A stretch of DNA of 51,539 bases from Schlesneria paludicola DSM 18645 (GCA_945862235.1 CAMAYU010000024.1:1-51539), one strand, 5' to 3'. Counted from the first letter of the stretch, positions 18,949 to 28,515 are shown. A program made the numbers and translations. Notes: generated from the letters alone by a model not told the origin.

Positions 18949-19211
18949 CTATTTCTTTGGCTTTGGCGTCCCCAGTCGGTCGCTGCACTCGCGCAAATGA
19001 GACAGTGCTCGCTCATAGCGTTCGCGGCATCGAGCCAATGCTTCCTGCTGCTTCGAGCTGGCATCGAGCTGGCATCGATCTGCTCGGCCTGCCTGACCGC
19101 CTTCAACTCGAAGTCGTGGACTTGCAGCGCGATCAAATAGTCGTGCCACGGGTCGGCTTGGGGTGACGAGCAGCCCGCCACGAACAGCAAGATCACGGCC
19201 AGTCGGTTCAT
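18949..19211 (-). pseudogene. Small lipoprotein gene frameshifted by an 11-bp tandem duplication
   Basis: From ATG 19211 the protein begins MNRLAVILLFVAGCSSPQAD, a signal peptide with a lipobox (FVAGC), then a helical part ending QAEQIDA. There the frame is broken by a duplicated 11-mer (19053-19078 on the plus strand). Removing one copy joins it to another frame reading SSKQQEALARCRERYERAL and ending TPKPKK at the stop 18949-18951. The restored protein is about 83 residues: a lipid-anchored, charged helix. GGAG lies eight bases before the ATG at 19211; another ATG at 19217 is too close. As it stands, translation would continue in the wrong frame to about 18624. Function is unknown. Confidence 0.75.
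19053..19078. repeat. 11-bp tandem duplication causing the frameshift
   Basis: TCGAGCTGGCA at 19053-19063 is repeated at 19064-19074, with TCGA following. Eleven is not a multiple of three, so one copy shifts the lipoprotein frame; deletion of one unit restores a continuous reading frame. Confidence 0.9.
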
Positions 19212-19449
19212 TGTCATGACTCCTCAAATTCAAAAACTTCATCGGCGAATACTGTCGGCGGGGTCGCCGGGACTGGAGTCGCTTTGGACGAGGCCACGGG
19301 GTTTCGCGAAACGCCCCAACCCCGGCCAGCCAGCCGTTCGCGCCTGCCGCAGCAACAAATGAAAATACTCTTGGGGCCGGTACCTCAAGCAAATTTCGTT
19401 GATGAAGCTCGACTCATGCAGGGTGGTTCTGACAGGTATAGACTCGAAC

Positions 19450-19481
19450 GCTGCTTGCGACGAGAGCTGCTTGCGACGAGA
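19450..19481. repeat. Short tandem duplication, 16-bp unit x2
   Basis: GCTGCTTGCGACGAGA at 19450-19465 is repeated exactly at 19466-19481, about 60 bp before the next gene. The gap 19212-19540 otherwise holds a 12-bp palindrome (GTTTCGCGAAAC, 19301-19312) and no gene. Confidence 0.9.
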
Positions 19482-19540
19482 TCAGTGAGGCCGTATCAAT
19501 CCCGCCTCCCCGACAAGACCGGTTGCCCTTGGAGGCTTTG

Positions 19541-21745
19541 ATGCAAACACCAGCGCCGTTCTCGCATGTTTTGAACCCGTTCACATTGTTCACAGCCAGT
19601 CGGTGGAGTTCTCGAATTGAGTGCATTCAAATTGTGCCGCAGCCTCGGTTGCGCTGGATCGCCAGCGTTGCCGTACTTTTTGCGAGCCTGTTTGTCTTGC
19701 GCTCCGCTTGCACCGCCGAGCCACCTCTCAAGAACATCGATCCGGTCTACGATGTGATCGTCTACGGCGGGACATCGGGTGGTGTGACGGCGGCGATTCA
19801 GTGCAAACGGATGGGAAAGACGGTGATTCTAATCGAGCCGAGCGGCCATGTCGGCGGATTGACCTCGGGCGGGTTGGGGGCGACTGACATCGGGAACAAG
19901 GGGGCGATCGGCGGGTTGTCGCGCGAGTTCTATCGCAAGATCGGGGCCTACTACGAGCAGCCGTCGGCGTGGAAGTTTGGCTCGCGCGAAAGTTACGTTG
20001 AGAAGCGAAAGAAATCCGGCGAGGCCGAGCAGTGGACGTTTGAGCCTCACGTCGCCGAAAGGGTCTACCGCGACTGGCTCGCCGAATTCAACGTCCCGAT
20101 CTCGCAGGAGCGGTTCCGCTTGAAGGACGCCGTGAAGATGAACGGCAAGCGCTTGGTCGCCATTCGCATGGAGAGCGACAAGTGGTTTTACGCCCGCATG
20201 TTCATTGATGCCTCTTACGAGGGAGACATCATGGCGGCGGCGGGCTGCAAGTATCACGTCGGTCGTGAAGCGAACAGCCTCTACGGCGAGACGATCAACG
20301 GCGTTCAGGTCGCCAATGCGACGAAGCATCAGTTCACGAAAGATGTCGATCCGTATGTGAAGCCCGGCGACCCGAGCAGTGGTCTCTTGCCGCTGGTTCA
20401 AGCCGAACCGCCCGGCATCGACGGTGAGGGGGATCATCGACTCCAAGCCTACAACTTCCGCATGTGTACGACCGACGTAGCCGAGAACCGCCGCGCGTGG
20501 CCCAAGCCCGAAGGCTACGACGAAAAACAGTACGAGCTGCTGCTGAGAAACTTCGACGCGGGAGACCATCGCAGCCCGTGGAACCCGATCTTCATGCCGA
20601 ATCAAAAGACCGACACGAACAACAACTACGCGATCTCGACCGACTACATCGGGATGAACTATGCCTATCCCGACGGCGACTGGCAGACGCGCGAACGGAT
20701 CTTCCGCCAGCACATGCTCTACCAGATGGGACTGATGTACACGCTAGCCAATCACCCGCGCGTCCCCGTGAAAATCCGCGAAGAGTTCACGCGACTGGGC
20801 CTCGCCAAAGATGAGTTTCAAGACCACGAAAACTGGCCGCACCAGATGTACGTCCGCGAAGCCCGCCGCCTCGTCAGTGAGTACGTGATGGCGCAGGCCG
20901 ACTGTCAGGGGAAACGCGTCTGCGAAGATCCGGTCGGACTCGGGGCCTACAACATGGACTCTCACAATGCCCAGCGCTACGTCACGAAGGACGGCAAGGT
21001 TCGCAACGAGGGGGACGTGCAGATCGGCGTCTCACCGTACGCGATCAGCTACCGCTCGATCCGACCGAAGAAGGCGGAGTGCGAAAATCTGCTCGTGCCG
21101 GTCTGCCTCGCGGCCAGTCACATTGCGTATGGCTCGATCCGCATGGAGCCGGTCTTCATGGTGCTCGGCCAGAGTTCCGCGACCGCCGCCTGCCTGGCGA
21201 TTGATGCCAAGTCGAGCGTGCAAGACATCGACATTGCCGTGTTCAAGAAGCGGTTGCTGGACGAAGGACAAGTCCTCGCATGGACCGGCCCGAAACGAGT
21301 CGCCTCCGAGAACAAAGGGATCGACCCGAAGAAAATCGACGGGATCGTGATCGACAACCTCGACGCCAAACTGACCGGCGACTGGACCAGCAGCGCGTCG
21401 ATCCCCGGTCATGTCGGGGCGGACTATCTCCACGACGCCAATGAGCACAAAGGGAGCCTTTCCGCGACGTTCACCGCCAAAATTCCAAAGGCCGGCCGCT
21501 ACGAAGTCCGCATCGCCTACACGGCCAACCCCAATCGAGCGACCAACGTCCCGATCTCGATCCAAACCAAAGCCGATGTCAAAAAGCTGCGCCTGAATCA
21601 AAAGGAAGCCACCAAAGAGAACGGCTTCCAAGCCGTCGGTACGTTCGCCTACGAGGCCGAGGAATCGGTCATCGTCATCCTCACGAACACCGACACCGAC
21701 GGGTACGTGATTGCGGACGCAGTACAGATCGTTCCCATACCGTAG
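19541..21745 (+). CDS. Exported FAD-dependent oxidoreductase with C-terminal golvesin/xanthan-lyase-like domain
   Basis: About 734 residues. After a basic N-terminal stretch a hydrophobic segment (IASVAVLFASLFVL, 40-53) looks like a signal or anchor. The FAD-binding region starts at YDVIVYGGTSGGVTAAIQ (70-87), with IEPSGHVGGLTSGGLG following, as in the FAD-dependent oxidoreductase family common in planctomycetes. The last 130 residues (WTSSASIPGHVGADYLHD..., ending DGYVIADAVQIVP) match the carbohydrate-associated domain found in golvesin and xanthan lyase. Substrate is unknown; a role in sugar breakdown is inference. The ATG at 19541 has GGAGG five to six bases before it; an in-frame TTG six codons upstream is less likely. 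Confidence 0.82.
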   Translation: MQTPAPFSHVLNPFTLFTASRWSSRIECIQIVPQPRLRWIASVAVLFASLFVLRSACTAEPPLKNIDPVYDVIVYGGTSGGVTAAIQCKRMGKTVILIEPSGHVGGLTSGGLGATDIGNKGAIGGLSREFYRKIGAYYEQPSAWKFGSRESYVEKRKKSGEAEQWTFEPHVAERVYRDWLAEFNVPISQERFRLKDAVKMNGKRLVAIRMESDKWFYARMFIDASYEGDIMAAAGCKYHVGREANSLYGETINGVQVANATKHQFTKDVDPYVKPGDPSSGLLPLVQAEPPGIDGEGDHRLQAYNFRMCTTDVAENRRAWPKPEGYDEKQYELLLRNFDAGDHRSPWNPIFMPNQKTDTNNNYAISTDYIGMNYAYPDGDWQTRERIFRQHMLYQMGLMYTLANHPRVPVKIREEFTRLGLAKDEFQDHENWPHQMYVREARRLVSEYVMAQADCQGKRVCEDPVGLGAYNMDSHNAQRYVTKDGKVRNEGDVQIGVSPYAISYRSIRPKKAECENLLVPVCLAASHIAYGSIRMEPVFMVLGQSSATAACLAIDAKSSVQDIDIAVFKKRLLDEGQVLAWTGPKRVASENKGIDPKKIDGIVIDNLDAKLTGDWTSSASIPGHVGADYLHDANEHKGSLSATFTAKIPKAGRYEVRIAYTANPNRATNVPISIQTKADVKKLRLNQKEATKENGFQAVGTFAYEAEESVIVILTNTDTDGYVIADAVQIVPIP

Positions 21746-22110
21746 TCCCGTGGCTCCTCGTTGGCGGCAACTGAAAACACATTCTTGGTCTCGAACGAAC
21801 CGTTGGGCTTACCAACTTGGCAACTACTGGACCAACGCCAGTCACTGGCTTCGTTGATTCGATTTTGCTATCTCTGCCAGCCGCCGTTGCTTTGGCGCAT
21901 ACGAGAGCGGGCGAAGGAGTTAGCTGTTTGTTGGACTAGGAAGAGTGGGGCAGGTTTGCAGTTTGCCCTCCTCGTTGGTTCAGCGCCTGTTTCCCTGTGT
22001 TTGTCCCGCGCTGATTCGCGAGAAATGTAGGGCACCGATGGCGAGCGGGTTCCCAACCTGCTCCACGAAATTTTCAATTGTGGTTCGAGTCCAAACGGGA
22101 TGAGAGTGGC
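21746..22110. other. Intergenic region without a recognised gene
   Basis: No convincing reading frame or strong hairpin family member is seen. It presumably holds the promoter of the gene at 22111. Confidence 0.5.
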
Positions 22111-22599
22111 ATGAATCAGTTACTGACGAGTTTGCAAAGCCTCCTGGTTGCCAGTTGGGATGTGGTCCTGGCGGTGTTGATGCTGGTGTCCCCATGGACG
22201 CCGCTCCTCGCCTGGGTTGCCTTTTGGATGCTGGCTGTCAACTGGGTCAAGCTGCGAGAGGTCATGATCAGAGGGGGCTGGATCGGGGTTGTTTTGATGG
22301 GACTGGTCATGGTTTTGATCTGGGCCGTGGTGGCTCCTCCAGAAAATGGCTTGCACCATCTGTTCGGCCTGAAGGTCTCGAATCTCGTGGGGAAGACAGT
22401 CTATGTCACCTCACTGCTGACGATCCTGTTTCTCTGTGGAGCGGTGCAGTTGTCAGGGGCTTGCGGATCTCTGGCACACTTCGAGGAAGATGCTCCAGAA
22501 GAGGATGACCATCACAGTGGCCATGGCGATGACAGTCATGAACATGATGGTCACGGTCATGTGGCGGAGGCTCACGACGCCCACGCTCACGCCCATTGA
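22111..22599 (+). CDS. Small membrane protein with a histidine-rich tail
   Basis: About 162 residues, no family recognised. Hydrophobic segments are visible at about 10-45 (one or two helices, LVASWDVVLAVLMLVSPW and LLAWVAFWMLAVNW), 57-76 (WIGVVLMGLVMVLIWAVV) and 98-117. The C-terminal 40 residues are acidic and histidine-rich (EEDDHHSGHGDDSHEHDGHG, then AHAHAH), a pattern that often binds metal ions such as zinc, nickel or copper. The ATG at 22111 starts the first hydrophobic part; GAGAG lies about 9 bases before it. The MMPL transporter gene begins 105 bp downstream on the same strand, so the two may form a unit in which the tail supplies or senses a metal (inference). Confidence 0.7.
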   Translation: MNQLLTSLQSLLVASWDVVLAVLMLVSPWTPLLAWVAFWMLAVNWVKLREVMIRGGWIGVVLMGLVMVLIWAVVAPPENGLHHLFGLKVSNLVGKTVYVTSLLTILFLCGAVQLSGACGSLAHFEEDAPEEDDHHSGHGDDSHEHDGHGHVAEAHDAHAHAH

Positions 22600-22704
22600 T
22601 ATTCGCGCGTACGCACTTGATTCATTCTGCATTCGCCATTCCGCTAGGGGGCTTCGCCAACTCTCTGGCGGTTCATTTCCCCCCGATGTAAGGCCCTGAT
22701 TTCG

Positions 22705-25242
22705 ATGTTTTTGAAACTCGGCAATCTGATTAACCGGCTGTGGCCCGGGCTGCTTCTCGGATGGATTGGCGTGTTGGTGGTAGCTGCCGTGATGGCTCCG
22801 CCGTTGTGGGATGTCGTGCAGACGGAAGAGTTCGCGTTCCTGCCCGCGAGCAGTCCGAGCTTGGTGGGCGAGACGCTGTTTCGCGAAGCCTTTCCCAAGA
22901 CACTCGTTCCCAGTCGAGTCGTCATTGTTGTGAGTCGCCCCGATGGCGGTCTGACCGAACAAGACAAGGAATGGGTGGACGATGGCGTCAATGAAAGCGA
23001 CGCGACGCGTGAGTTTGAACTCCGTGAGCGACTGTTGAAGATCGCAGAGGATGCGGGCGGACTGGCGGCTGGCCCGGATGGTGGTGTTCCAGATGACGAA
23101 GATGCCGCAGCGGAGAACAAGCCGCTCGGAATCGGTGCCGGAACGCGATCGTTGATCTCTGCTGTCCGTACGTTCCGCGATGCGAATCTCGGGCGATTGA
23201 TTCTGAGCGCCGATGGCAAGTCCACGCTGGTTCTGGTCGATCTGACGACTGATTTTCTCGACGCCCGCAACCAGAAGATCGTCGCGAAGATCCAAGAGCT
23301 GATACTCGATAAGTCGGAGAAAAACACAGCTTTCCACCAAAAGATTCCTGCCGGTTTGGAACTGTCACTCAGCGGCGATGCGACAGTTGGACGCGACATG
23401 CAGGCGGCAGCCCGCGACAGTGCCAAGGCCACGGAAACACTGACCATCGGTTTGGTCGTGTTCCTGTTGATCGCGATTTATCGCGCGCCGCTCTTGGCGC
23501 TGATCCCGCTCATCACGGTGTTTGTTTCCGTCAAGCTGTCGATGTCGCTGTTGATCCTGCTGGCTCAACGCAAACTGGCAATCTTGTTCCCCGGTGCCGA
23601 GACCTATGTGACGGTCCTCGTGTACGGCGCAGGGGTTGATTACTGCCTGTTCCTGATCGACCGCTACAAGGAAGAGTTGGACGAAGGGACAAGCTTCGAC
23701 GAGGCTGCGGCCAATTGCGTCGCGAAAGTGGGTGCGGCGATTGCGGCCAGTGCCGGGACTGTCATCTGCGGGATCGGCATGATGATGTTTGCCGAGTTCG
23801 GCAAGTTCCGTCAGGCGGGCTTCGCGATCTCGTTCGGTTTGATCGTCGTGCTGCTGGCCTCGCTCACGTTCACTCCCGCACTCCTGCGACTGACCGGACG
23901 TTGGGCCTTCTGGCCGCAGATGCGAACGGAGCGTGTCTCATCCATGGGAGGATGGTTGCCAACGGCAACGCTCTCGTCGCGATTGGGACAGGTCCGCTGG
24001 TTGCAGAATATCTGGGATGCGGTCGGGCAAGTTCTGCTCCGCTGCCCCATGACCGTTTGGCTGTTGAGCATTGCGTTGATGCTGCCGTTCGCGACAGTGG
24101 GAGTGATGTTCTTTTCGCATCTCAGTTATGGCCTGTTGTCGGATCTCCCCGCCACTTCGATCAGCGTGCAGGGCACGCGCTCGGTGCGCGAGCACTTCCC
24201 TGCCGGAGCGACCGGGCCGGTCACGGTCCTGCTGAGAAACGATCAGATCGACTTCTCACAACGCGGCGACGATGACGCGGCGAGTGGCTTGAAGTTGGTT
24301 CACGATCTGACCGTGAAACTGGGTGAACGAAAGAAGGAGCTGCGATTGGCCGACATTCGCAGCGTGTCGCATCCTTTCGGTGGCGACGACTCCATTGAAG
24401 CGATTAAGAAGCCGGTCGTTCGCAAAGTGACGCTCACGAGGGCACTCGAACACTACGTCAGCAGGACAGGCCCACTGGCAAATCACGTCACGCGCATCGA
24501 ACTGACGGCGGAACTCGACCCGTTCGCCCGCGACAGTATTTCTCATCTGTCGCGGCTAGAGTCTGAAATTCGCAAGCTCCTGCCAGACTCAGTCCAAGCG
24601 GGAACGGACATCCACGTCACCGGTTCCACGGCGAGCATTCGCGATCTGAAGTCTGTGACCGACCGCGACCAAATTCGGATCGACGTGCTGGTCGTAGTGG
24701 TGGTCTTTCTGATTCTGGTCGTGCTGCTGCGACGACCGGCCATCTGTGCTTACCTGATGGTCACAGTGTTGTTCAGTTATTTGGTGGCCCTCGGTGCGAC
24801 GTACCTGTTCTTCTGGTCCATCGACACCGGCACGTTTGCCGGGTTGGACTGGAAGGTGCCGATGTTCCTGTTCACGATCCTGATCGCGGTCGGTGAGGAC
24901 TACAACATTTTCCTGATGACTCGCATTGAAGAGGAACAGGAACGATTCGGTCCTGTGCAGGGAGTCATTCACGCCTTGTCGAAGACCGGCCGAATCATCT
25001 CCAGTTGCGGGATCATCATGGCCGGGACATTCGCGTCGCTAACGGCGGGTTCGCTGCGCGGGATGTGTCAACTTGGTTTTGCCCTCGCGTTTGGAGTGCT
25101 GCTCGACACGTTCGTCATTCGCCCGATTCTTGTTCCCGCGTACCTCGTCCTGCTCAACACCGGCCGGTTCGGTCCCCTTGGTCCGCTCTTGGGAGCGATC
25201 CCAAGCAAGCCCACCGAACCCGAATCGAAGTCGGTGTCGTAG
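22705..25242 (+). CDS. MMPL/RND-family membrane transporter
   Basis: An 845-residue inner-membrane transporter of the RND superfamily, MMPL branch. One membrane helix at the N-terminus (LWPGLLLGWIGVLVVAAVM) is followed by a large external domain, five further helices, then a second copy of the same arrangement. The conserved motifs are YGAGVDYCLFLIDR (about 308-321) and VGEDYNIFLMTR (about 729-740), the Asp-Tyr pairs that carry the proton in MMPL proteins. Such transporters move lipids, hopanoids or hydrophobic compounds; substrate is unknown. AAGG lies about 12 bases before the ATG. The His-tailed membrane protein gene is directly upstream. No outer-membrane or periplasmic partner gene is adjacent. 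Confidence 0.88.
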   Translation: MFLKLGNLINRLWPGLLLGWIGVLVVAAVMAPPLWDVVQTEEFAFLPASSPSLVGETLFREAFPKTLVPSRVVIVVSRPDGGLTEQDKEWVDDGVNESDATREFELRERLLKIAEDAGGLAAGPDGGVPDDEDAAAENKPLGIGAGTRSLISAVRTFRDANLGRLILSADGKSTLVLVDLTTDFLDARNQKIVAKIQELILDKSEKNTAFHQKIPAGLELSLSGDATVGRDMQAAARDSAKATETLTIGLVVFLLIAIYRAPLLALIPLITVFVSVKLSMSLLILLAQRKLAILFPGAETYVTVLVYGAGVDYCLFLIDRYKEELDEGTSFDEAAANCVAKVGAAIAASAGTVICGIGMMMFAEFGKFRQAGFAISFGLIVVLLASLTFTPALLRLTGRWAFWPQMRTERVSSMGGWLPTATLSSRLGQVRWLQNIWDAVGQVLLRCPMTVWLLSIALMLPFATVGVMFFSHLSYGLLSDLPATSISVQGTRSVREHFPAGATGPVTVLLRNDQIDFSQRGDDDAASGLKLVHDLTVKLGERKKELRLADIRSVSHPFGGDDSIEAIKKPVVRKVTLTRALEHYVSRTGPLANHVTRIELTAELDPFARDSISHLSRLESEIRKLLPDSVQAGTDIHVTGSTASIRDLKSVTDRDQIRIDVLVVVVVFLILVVLLRRPAICAYLMVTVLFSYLVALGATYLFFWSIDTGTFAGLDWKVPMFLFTILIAVGEDYNIFLMTRIEEEQERFGPVQGVIHALSKTGRIISSCGIIMAGTFASLTAGSLRGMCQLGFALAFGVLLDTFVIRPILVPAYLVLLNTGRFGPLGPLLGAIPSKPTEPESKSVS

Positions 25243-25247
25243 GCACT

Positions 25248-25313
25248 GAAGCCTGATGCGCGAGCGAAGTCTTCCGGCTTTCCTTCCTTACCTTCGCTTG
25301 CGCGTCAGGCCTC
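25248..25313. repeat. Diverged palindrome of the GACGCGCGAGCGAGG family
   Basis: Arms 25248-25269 (GAAGCCTGATGCGCGAGCGA...) and 25292-25313 (CTTCGCTTGCGCGTCAGGC...) pair with some mismatches. It immediately follows the stop of the MMPL gene. Confidence 0.7.
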
Positions 25314-25367
25314 AATGGGCGGGTGCCATATTTTTCCGGGTTGCCTTACCCTCGAAACGGGACAGTC

Positions 25368-26465
25368 ATGTCGAGTGATCGTTATCTGGCACGACGGACC
25401 AAGCTGATTCAGGCCATTCGCAAAGCAGATCTCTCCGCCCTGCTTGTGACCAATCCCAAGAACGTCTCCTACCTGACGGGCTTTTCAGGCGAGGACAGTC
25501 ACCTCCTGATCGGCCCCGGCCGGACACACTTCTTTAGTGACAGCCGCTTTGAGACGCAGCTTCAGGACGAATGCCCCGGTCTCACGGTCGAGATTCGGAC
25601 TTCGCGCACGCTGATGCACGACTTCCTTGCCGAGTGGCTGCCCAAGTTTGGATTGAGCAACTTGGGAATCGAAAGCTCTTCGATGGTGGTCAGCCTGCAC
25701 AACCAACTGACGGAGAGCTTGAAGCCGCTGCCCCTCGTCCCCAAGGCGGGGCTGGTCGAGGAATTGCGACTCATTAAGGACAGCGACGAAGTGACCGAAC
25801 TGCGTCGCGCCGTCCATCAGGCGGAGCGGGGTTTCGAGTTGATGCGATCGTTGATCCTGCCCGATCAGACCGAACGGCAGGCATCTCACGAACTGGAACA
25901 CGGTATGAGACGGTTCGGGGCGACACGGGCCGCATTCGAGCCGATCATTGCCGTCGGAGACCGCGCCGCGCTGCCTCATTATCGCGCCGGAATGCGGACG
26001 TTTCGCGAGTCCGGATTCGCACTGATTGACTGGGGCGCGCTCAGCGCGCGAGGCTATCACAGTGACTTGACGAGGATTTTGGTCACAAGTAAGCTCCCGA
26101 CCAAACTCGCACACGTATACGGAGTTGTGTTGAAAGCACAGCTCGCGGGAATCGCGGCCATCCGCCCCGGAGCCAAGTGCCAGGACGTGGACGCGGCGGC
26201 CCGCAAGGTCATCGAACAAGCGGGTTTCGGCAAGCACTTTGGACACGGACTGGGACACGGGATCGGGTTGGATATCCACGAAGGCCCTAAGCTCAGTCCT
26301 ATTTCGACGGATGTCCTGAAGCCCGGCATGACGGTCACCGTCGAACCGGGAATTTACCTCCCCGGAATGGGCGGCGTTCGTATCGAAGACGATGTGCTGG
26401 TCACACGCGACGGATGCGAAGTCCTGACATCTCTTCCCAAAGACGTGCCGCTGACAGTTTGCTAA
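25368..26465 (+). CDS. Xaa-Pro aminopeptidase (M24 family)
   Basis: A 365-residue pita-bread metallopeptidase that removes N-terminal residues preceding proline. An N-terminal creatinase-like domain (SALLVTNPKNVSYLTGFSG) precedes the catalytic domain, whose five metal ligands are visible: Asp221 (LIDWGA), Asp233 (YHSDLTR), His297 (HGLGHGIGLDIHE), Glu326 (VEPGIYLPG) and Glu340 (RIEDDVLV). Length and order fit the short bacterial PepQ/PepP-like enzymes. The ATG at 25368 is chosen since the conserved part begins there. It precedes accB by 87 bp; in other bacteria such a peptidase gene is often found just before accB-accC, sometimes with efp. Confidence 0.9.
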   Translation: MSSDRYLARRTKLIQAIRKADLSALLVTNPKNVSYLTGFSGEDSHLLIGPGRTHFFSDSRFETQLQDECPGLTVEIRTSRTLMHDFLAEWLPKFGLSNLGIESSSMVVSLHNQLTESLKPLPLVPKAGLVEELRLIKDSDEVTELRRAVHQAERGFELMRSLILPDQTERQASHELEHGMRRFGATRAAFEPIIAVGDRAALPHYRAGMRTFRESGFALIDWGALSARGYHSDLTRILVTSKLPTKLAHVYGVVLKAQLAGIAAIRPGAKCQDVDAAARKVIEQAGFGKHFGHGLGHGIGLDIHEGPKLSPISTDVLKPGMTVTVEPGIYLPGMGGVRIEDDVLVTRDGCEVLTSLPKDVPLTVC

Positions 26466-26552
26466 CGGCGAGTTGCGCAGGCGGGATCAGTTGTCGTTCG
26501 TTGAAGTGAAACCGCGATCAAACAAACATTCGACTTGGATTGAGGAAAGCGT

Positions 26553-27041
26553 ATGTCAGAAGCAGACTCCACCGGGAAGACTCCCTTTGATCTTGATCGG
26601 CTGCAACAGCTCGTCGAAATGATGGAGAAGCACGGGCTGAGTGAAGTCAATTTGCGACGCGGCGACGAACAGTGGCGTCTCCGTCGTGGTGCCCGCGAGG
26701 TCGTTCATGCTGCTCCCCCTCAGATGACATTCGCCGCCCCCGCACCTTCCGCCGCGCCGGTCGCTCAGTCTGCTGCCGTAGCCGCGCCGCCCGAACCTTC
26801 CGGCCTGATCGATATCAAGAGTCCCACCGTCGGGACGTTCTATGCCGCTCCATCGCCGGGTGAACCGGCGTTCGTCACGGTCGGATCGGTCGTCACTCCG
26901 GAAACGATCGTTTGCCTGCTTGAAGCCATGAAGGTCTTCAATCAAATCCCGTCCGAGGTCAGCGGGACGATCACAGCAATCCTTGTGAAGAGTGGCGACG
27001 CGATTGAGTTCGGCCAGCCGTTGTTCCGCGTCCGCCCCTGA
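26553..27041 (+). CDS. accB: Biotin carboxyl carrier protein of acetyl-CoA carboxylase
   Basis: A 162-residue BCCP. The N-terminal helix region ([20 protein letters not shown]) is followed by an Ala/Pro-rich flexible linker (about 53-83) and a biotinyl domain with the biotinylation site Lys127 in [11 protein letters not shown] and the usual [13 protein letters not shown] start. It carries carboxybiotin between AccC and the carboxyltransferase in fatty-acid synthesis. The ATG at 26553 has AGGAAAGCGT before it. accC follows after 124 bp, the gap being filled with a palindrome. Confidence 0.95.
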   Translation: MSEADSTGKTPFDLDRLQQLVEMMEKHGLSEVNLRRGDEQWRLRRGAREVVHAAPPQMTFAAPAPSAAPVAQSAAVAAPPEPSGLIDIKSPTVGTFYAAPSPGEPAFVTVGSVVTPETIVCLLEAMKVFNQIPSEVSGTITAILVKSGDAIEFGQPLFRVRP

Positions 27042-27067
27042 AACGCATTGGCACTATTGACCGTAGA

Positions 27068-27134
27068 ATGGACGCCTCGTCCGTCCGCGTGCCTATTGCC
27101 AGCCCATCCTCAGACGGACGGACGAGGCGTCCAT
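27068..27134. repeat. Palindrome between accB and accC, 19-bp arms
   Basis: Arms 27068-27086 and 27116-27134 (ATGGACGCCTCGTCCGTCC / GGACGGACGAGGCGTCCAT) are perfect inverted copies. Solo arms of the same family occur near 16916-16940 and, degenerate, near 9268-9290. Confidence 0.88.
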
Positions 27135-27165
27135 CCCACAGCCTTCAGCAAAGATAGCCCCGAGT

Positions 27166-28515
27166 ATGTTTCAGCGCATTCTGGTTGCGAATCGAGGAGA
27201 GATCGCGTTGCGGATTCTCCGCGCGTGCCGCGAGATGGGGATCGAAACGGTCGCCGTTTGCAGTGAAGCTGATCGTGGAGCCGACTACCTGAAACTCGCC
27301 AATGAGTCGATCTGCATCGGCCCGGCGCAGGCTTCCAACAGTTATCTGCTCATCAAGAACATCATCAGCGCGGCCGAGATTGGCAACGTACAGGCGATCC
27401 ATCCCGGCTACGGCTTCCTGTCCGAGAACGAGCATTTCGCCGAGGTCTGCCGCAGTTGCAAGATCGAGTTCATCGGCCCGTCCGTGGACGCGATGTCCAA
27501 GCTCGGCGACAAAATCTCCGCGAAGGAAATCGCGCGAGCCGCGAACGTCGCCGGAGTTCCAGGCAGCGACGGCCTGATCGCTAGCGAAGAAGAAGCGTTG
27601 GCCATCGCGGCCAAGATCGGCTATCCGATTCTCATCAAGGCGACCGCGGGCGGCGGCGGCAAAGGGATGCGAGTCGCTCGCAACGACATCTCGCTCAAGA
27701 CCGGCCTCAAGCAAGCGGCGATGGAGGCCGAGAAGGCATTCAACAACGCGGGCGTCTATCTGGAAAAGTACGTCGAGAACCCGAGGCACGTCGAAGTGCA
27801 GATCATCGCCGATCAACACGGCGAAGTGGTCCACCTCTGGGAGCGCGACTGCTCATCGCAGCGGAAGCATCAAAAGCTGATCGAAGAATCTCCCGCTCCC
27901 AATCTCCCGCAGGCGGTGCGTGAAGCGATCTGTGAGGCGGCGGTTCGACTCATCAAATCGGCGAACTACACCAACGCGGGGACGGTCGAGTTCATCGTCG
28001 ATAAGGATCACAACTTCTATTTCATCGAAGTGAACGCCCGCATCCAGGTCGAACATCCCGTGACCGAGATGGTGACGGGCCTCGATTTGATTCAGCAGCA
28101 GATTCGCGTCGCAGCGGGCGAACACTTGCCGTGGAAGCAGTCGGAGATTCCCTGTCGCGGTTGCTCGATGGAAGTCCGCATCAACGCCGAAGACCCGGAC
28201 AACGACTTCCGTGGCTCGCCCGGTCGCATCACGAAGCTGCGCATCCCCGGCGGCAATGGCGTTCGCTGGGATTCGCACGTTCACGAAGGCTACGTCGTCG
28301 GCCCGTACTACGACTCAATGATCGGCAAGCTGATCGTCCACAAGCCGACTCGCCTCGAAGCGATCGCGTGCCTCAAACGCTGTCTCGATGAGTTCGTCAT
28401 CGAAGGGATCAAGACCACGATCCCGCTGCTCAAACGAATCCTCAGCGAAGCCGCCTTCGTCGATGGCGGAATGCACACGACGTTCATTGAACAGAATATG
28501 TTGGCCAAGAAGTAA
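27166..28515 (+). CDS. accC: Biotin carboxylase subunit of acetyl-CoA carboxylase
   Basis: A 449-residue ATP-grasp enzyme that carboxylates biotin on BCCP using bicarbonate and ATP. It shows the N-terminal [19 protein letters not shown], the glycine-rich ATP loop [11 protein letters not shown] (160-169), and the catalytic region [16 protein letters not shown] (about 287-302). Length is standard. It lies downstream of accB in the usual order, but separated by a 67-bp palindrome, so the two might be transcribed together through a hairpin. No strong ribosome site precedes the ATG at 27166. Confidence 0.96.
   Translation: MFQRILVANRGEIALRILRACREMGIETVAVCSEADRGADYLKLANESICIGPAQASNSYLLIKNIISAAEIGNVQAIHPGYGFLSENEHFAEVCRSCKIEFIGPSVDAMSKLGDKISAKEIARAANVAGVPGSDGLIASEEEALAIAAKIGYPILIKATAGGGGKGMRVARNDISLKTGLKQAAMEAEKAFNNAGVYLEKYVENPRHVEVQIIADQHGEVVHLWERDCSSQRKHQKLIEESPAPNLPQAVREAICEAAVRLIKSANYTNAGTVEFIVDKDHNFYFIEVNARIQVEHPVTEMVTGLDLIQQQIRVAAGEHLPWKQSEIPCRGCSMEVRINAEDPDNDFRGSPGRITKLRIPGGNGVRWDSHVHEGYVVGPYYDSMIGKLIVHKPTRLEAIACLKRCLDEFVIEGIKTTIPLLKRILSEAAFVDGGMHTTFIEQNMLAKK

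Noticed and set aside
18949..19217. Programmed frameshifting in the lipoprotein gene
   Set aside because: There is no slippery heptamer; the exact 11-bp duplication explains the break more simply.
22078..22100. GGTTCGAGTCC resembling a tRNA T-arm
   Set aside because: No acceptor, D-arm or anticodon arm can be built around it.
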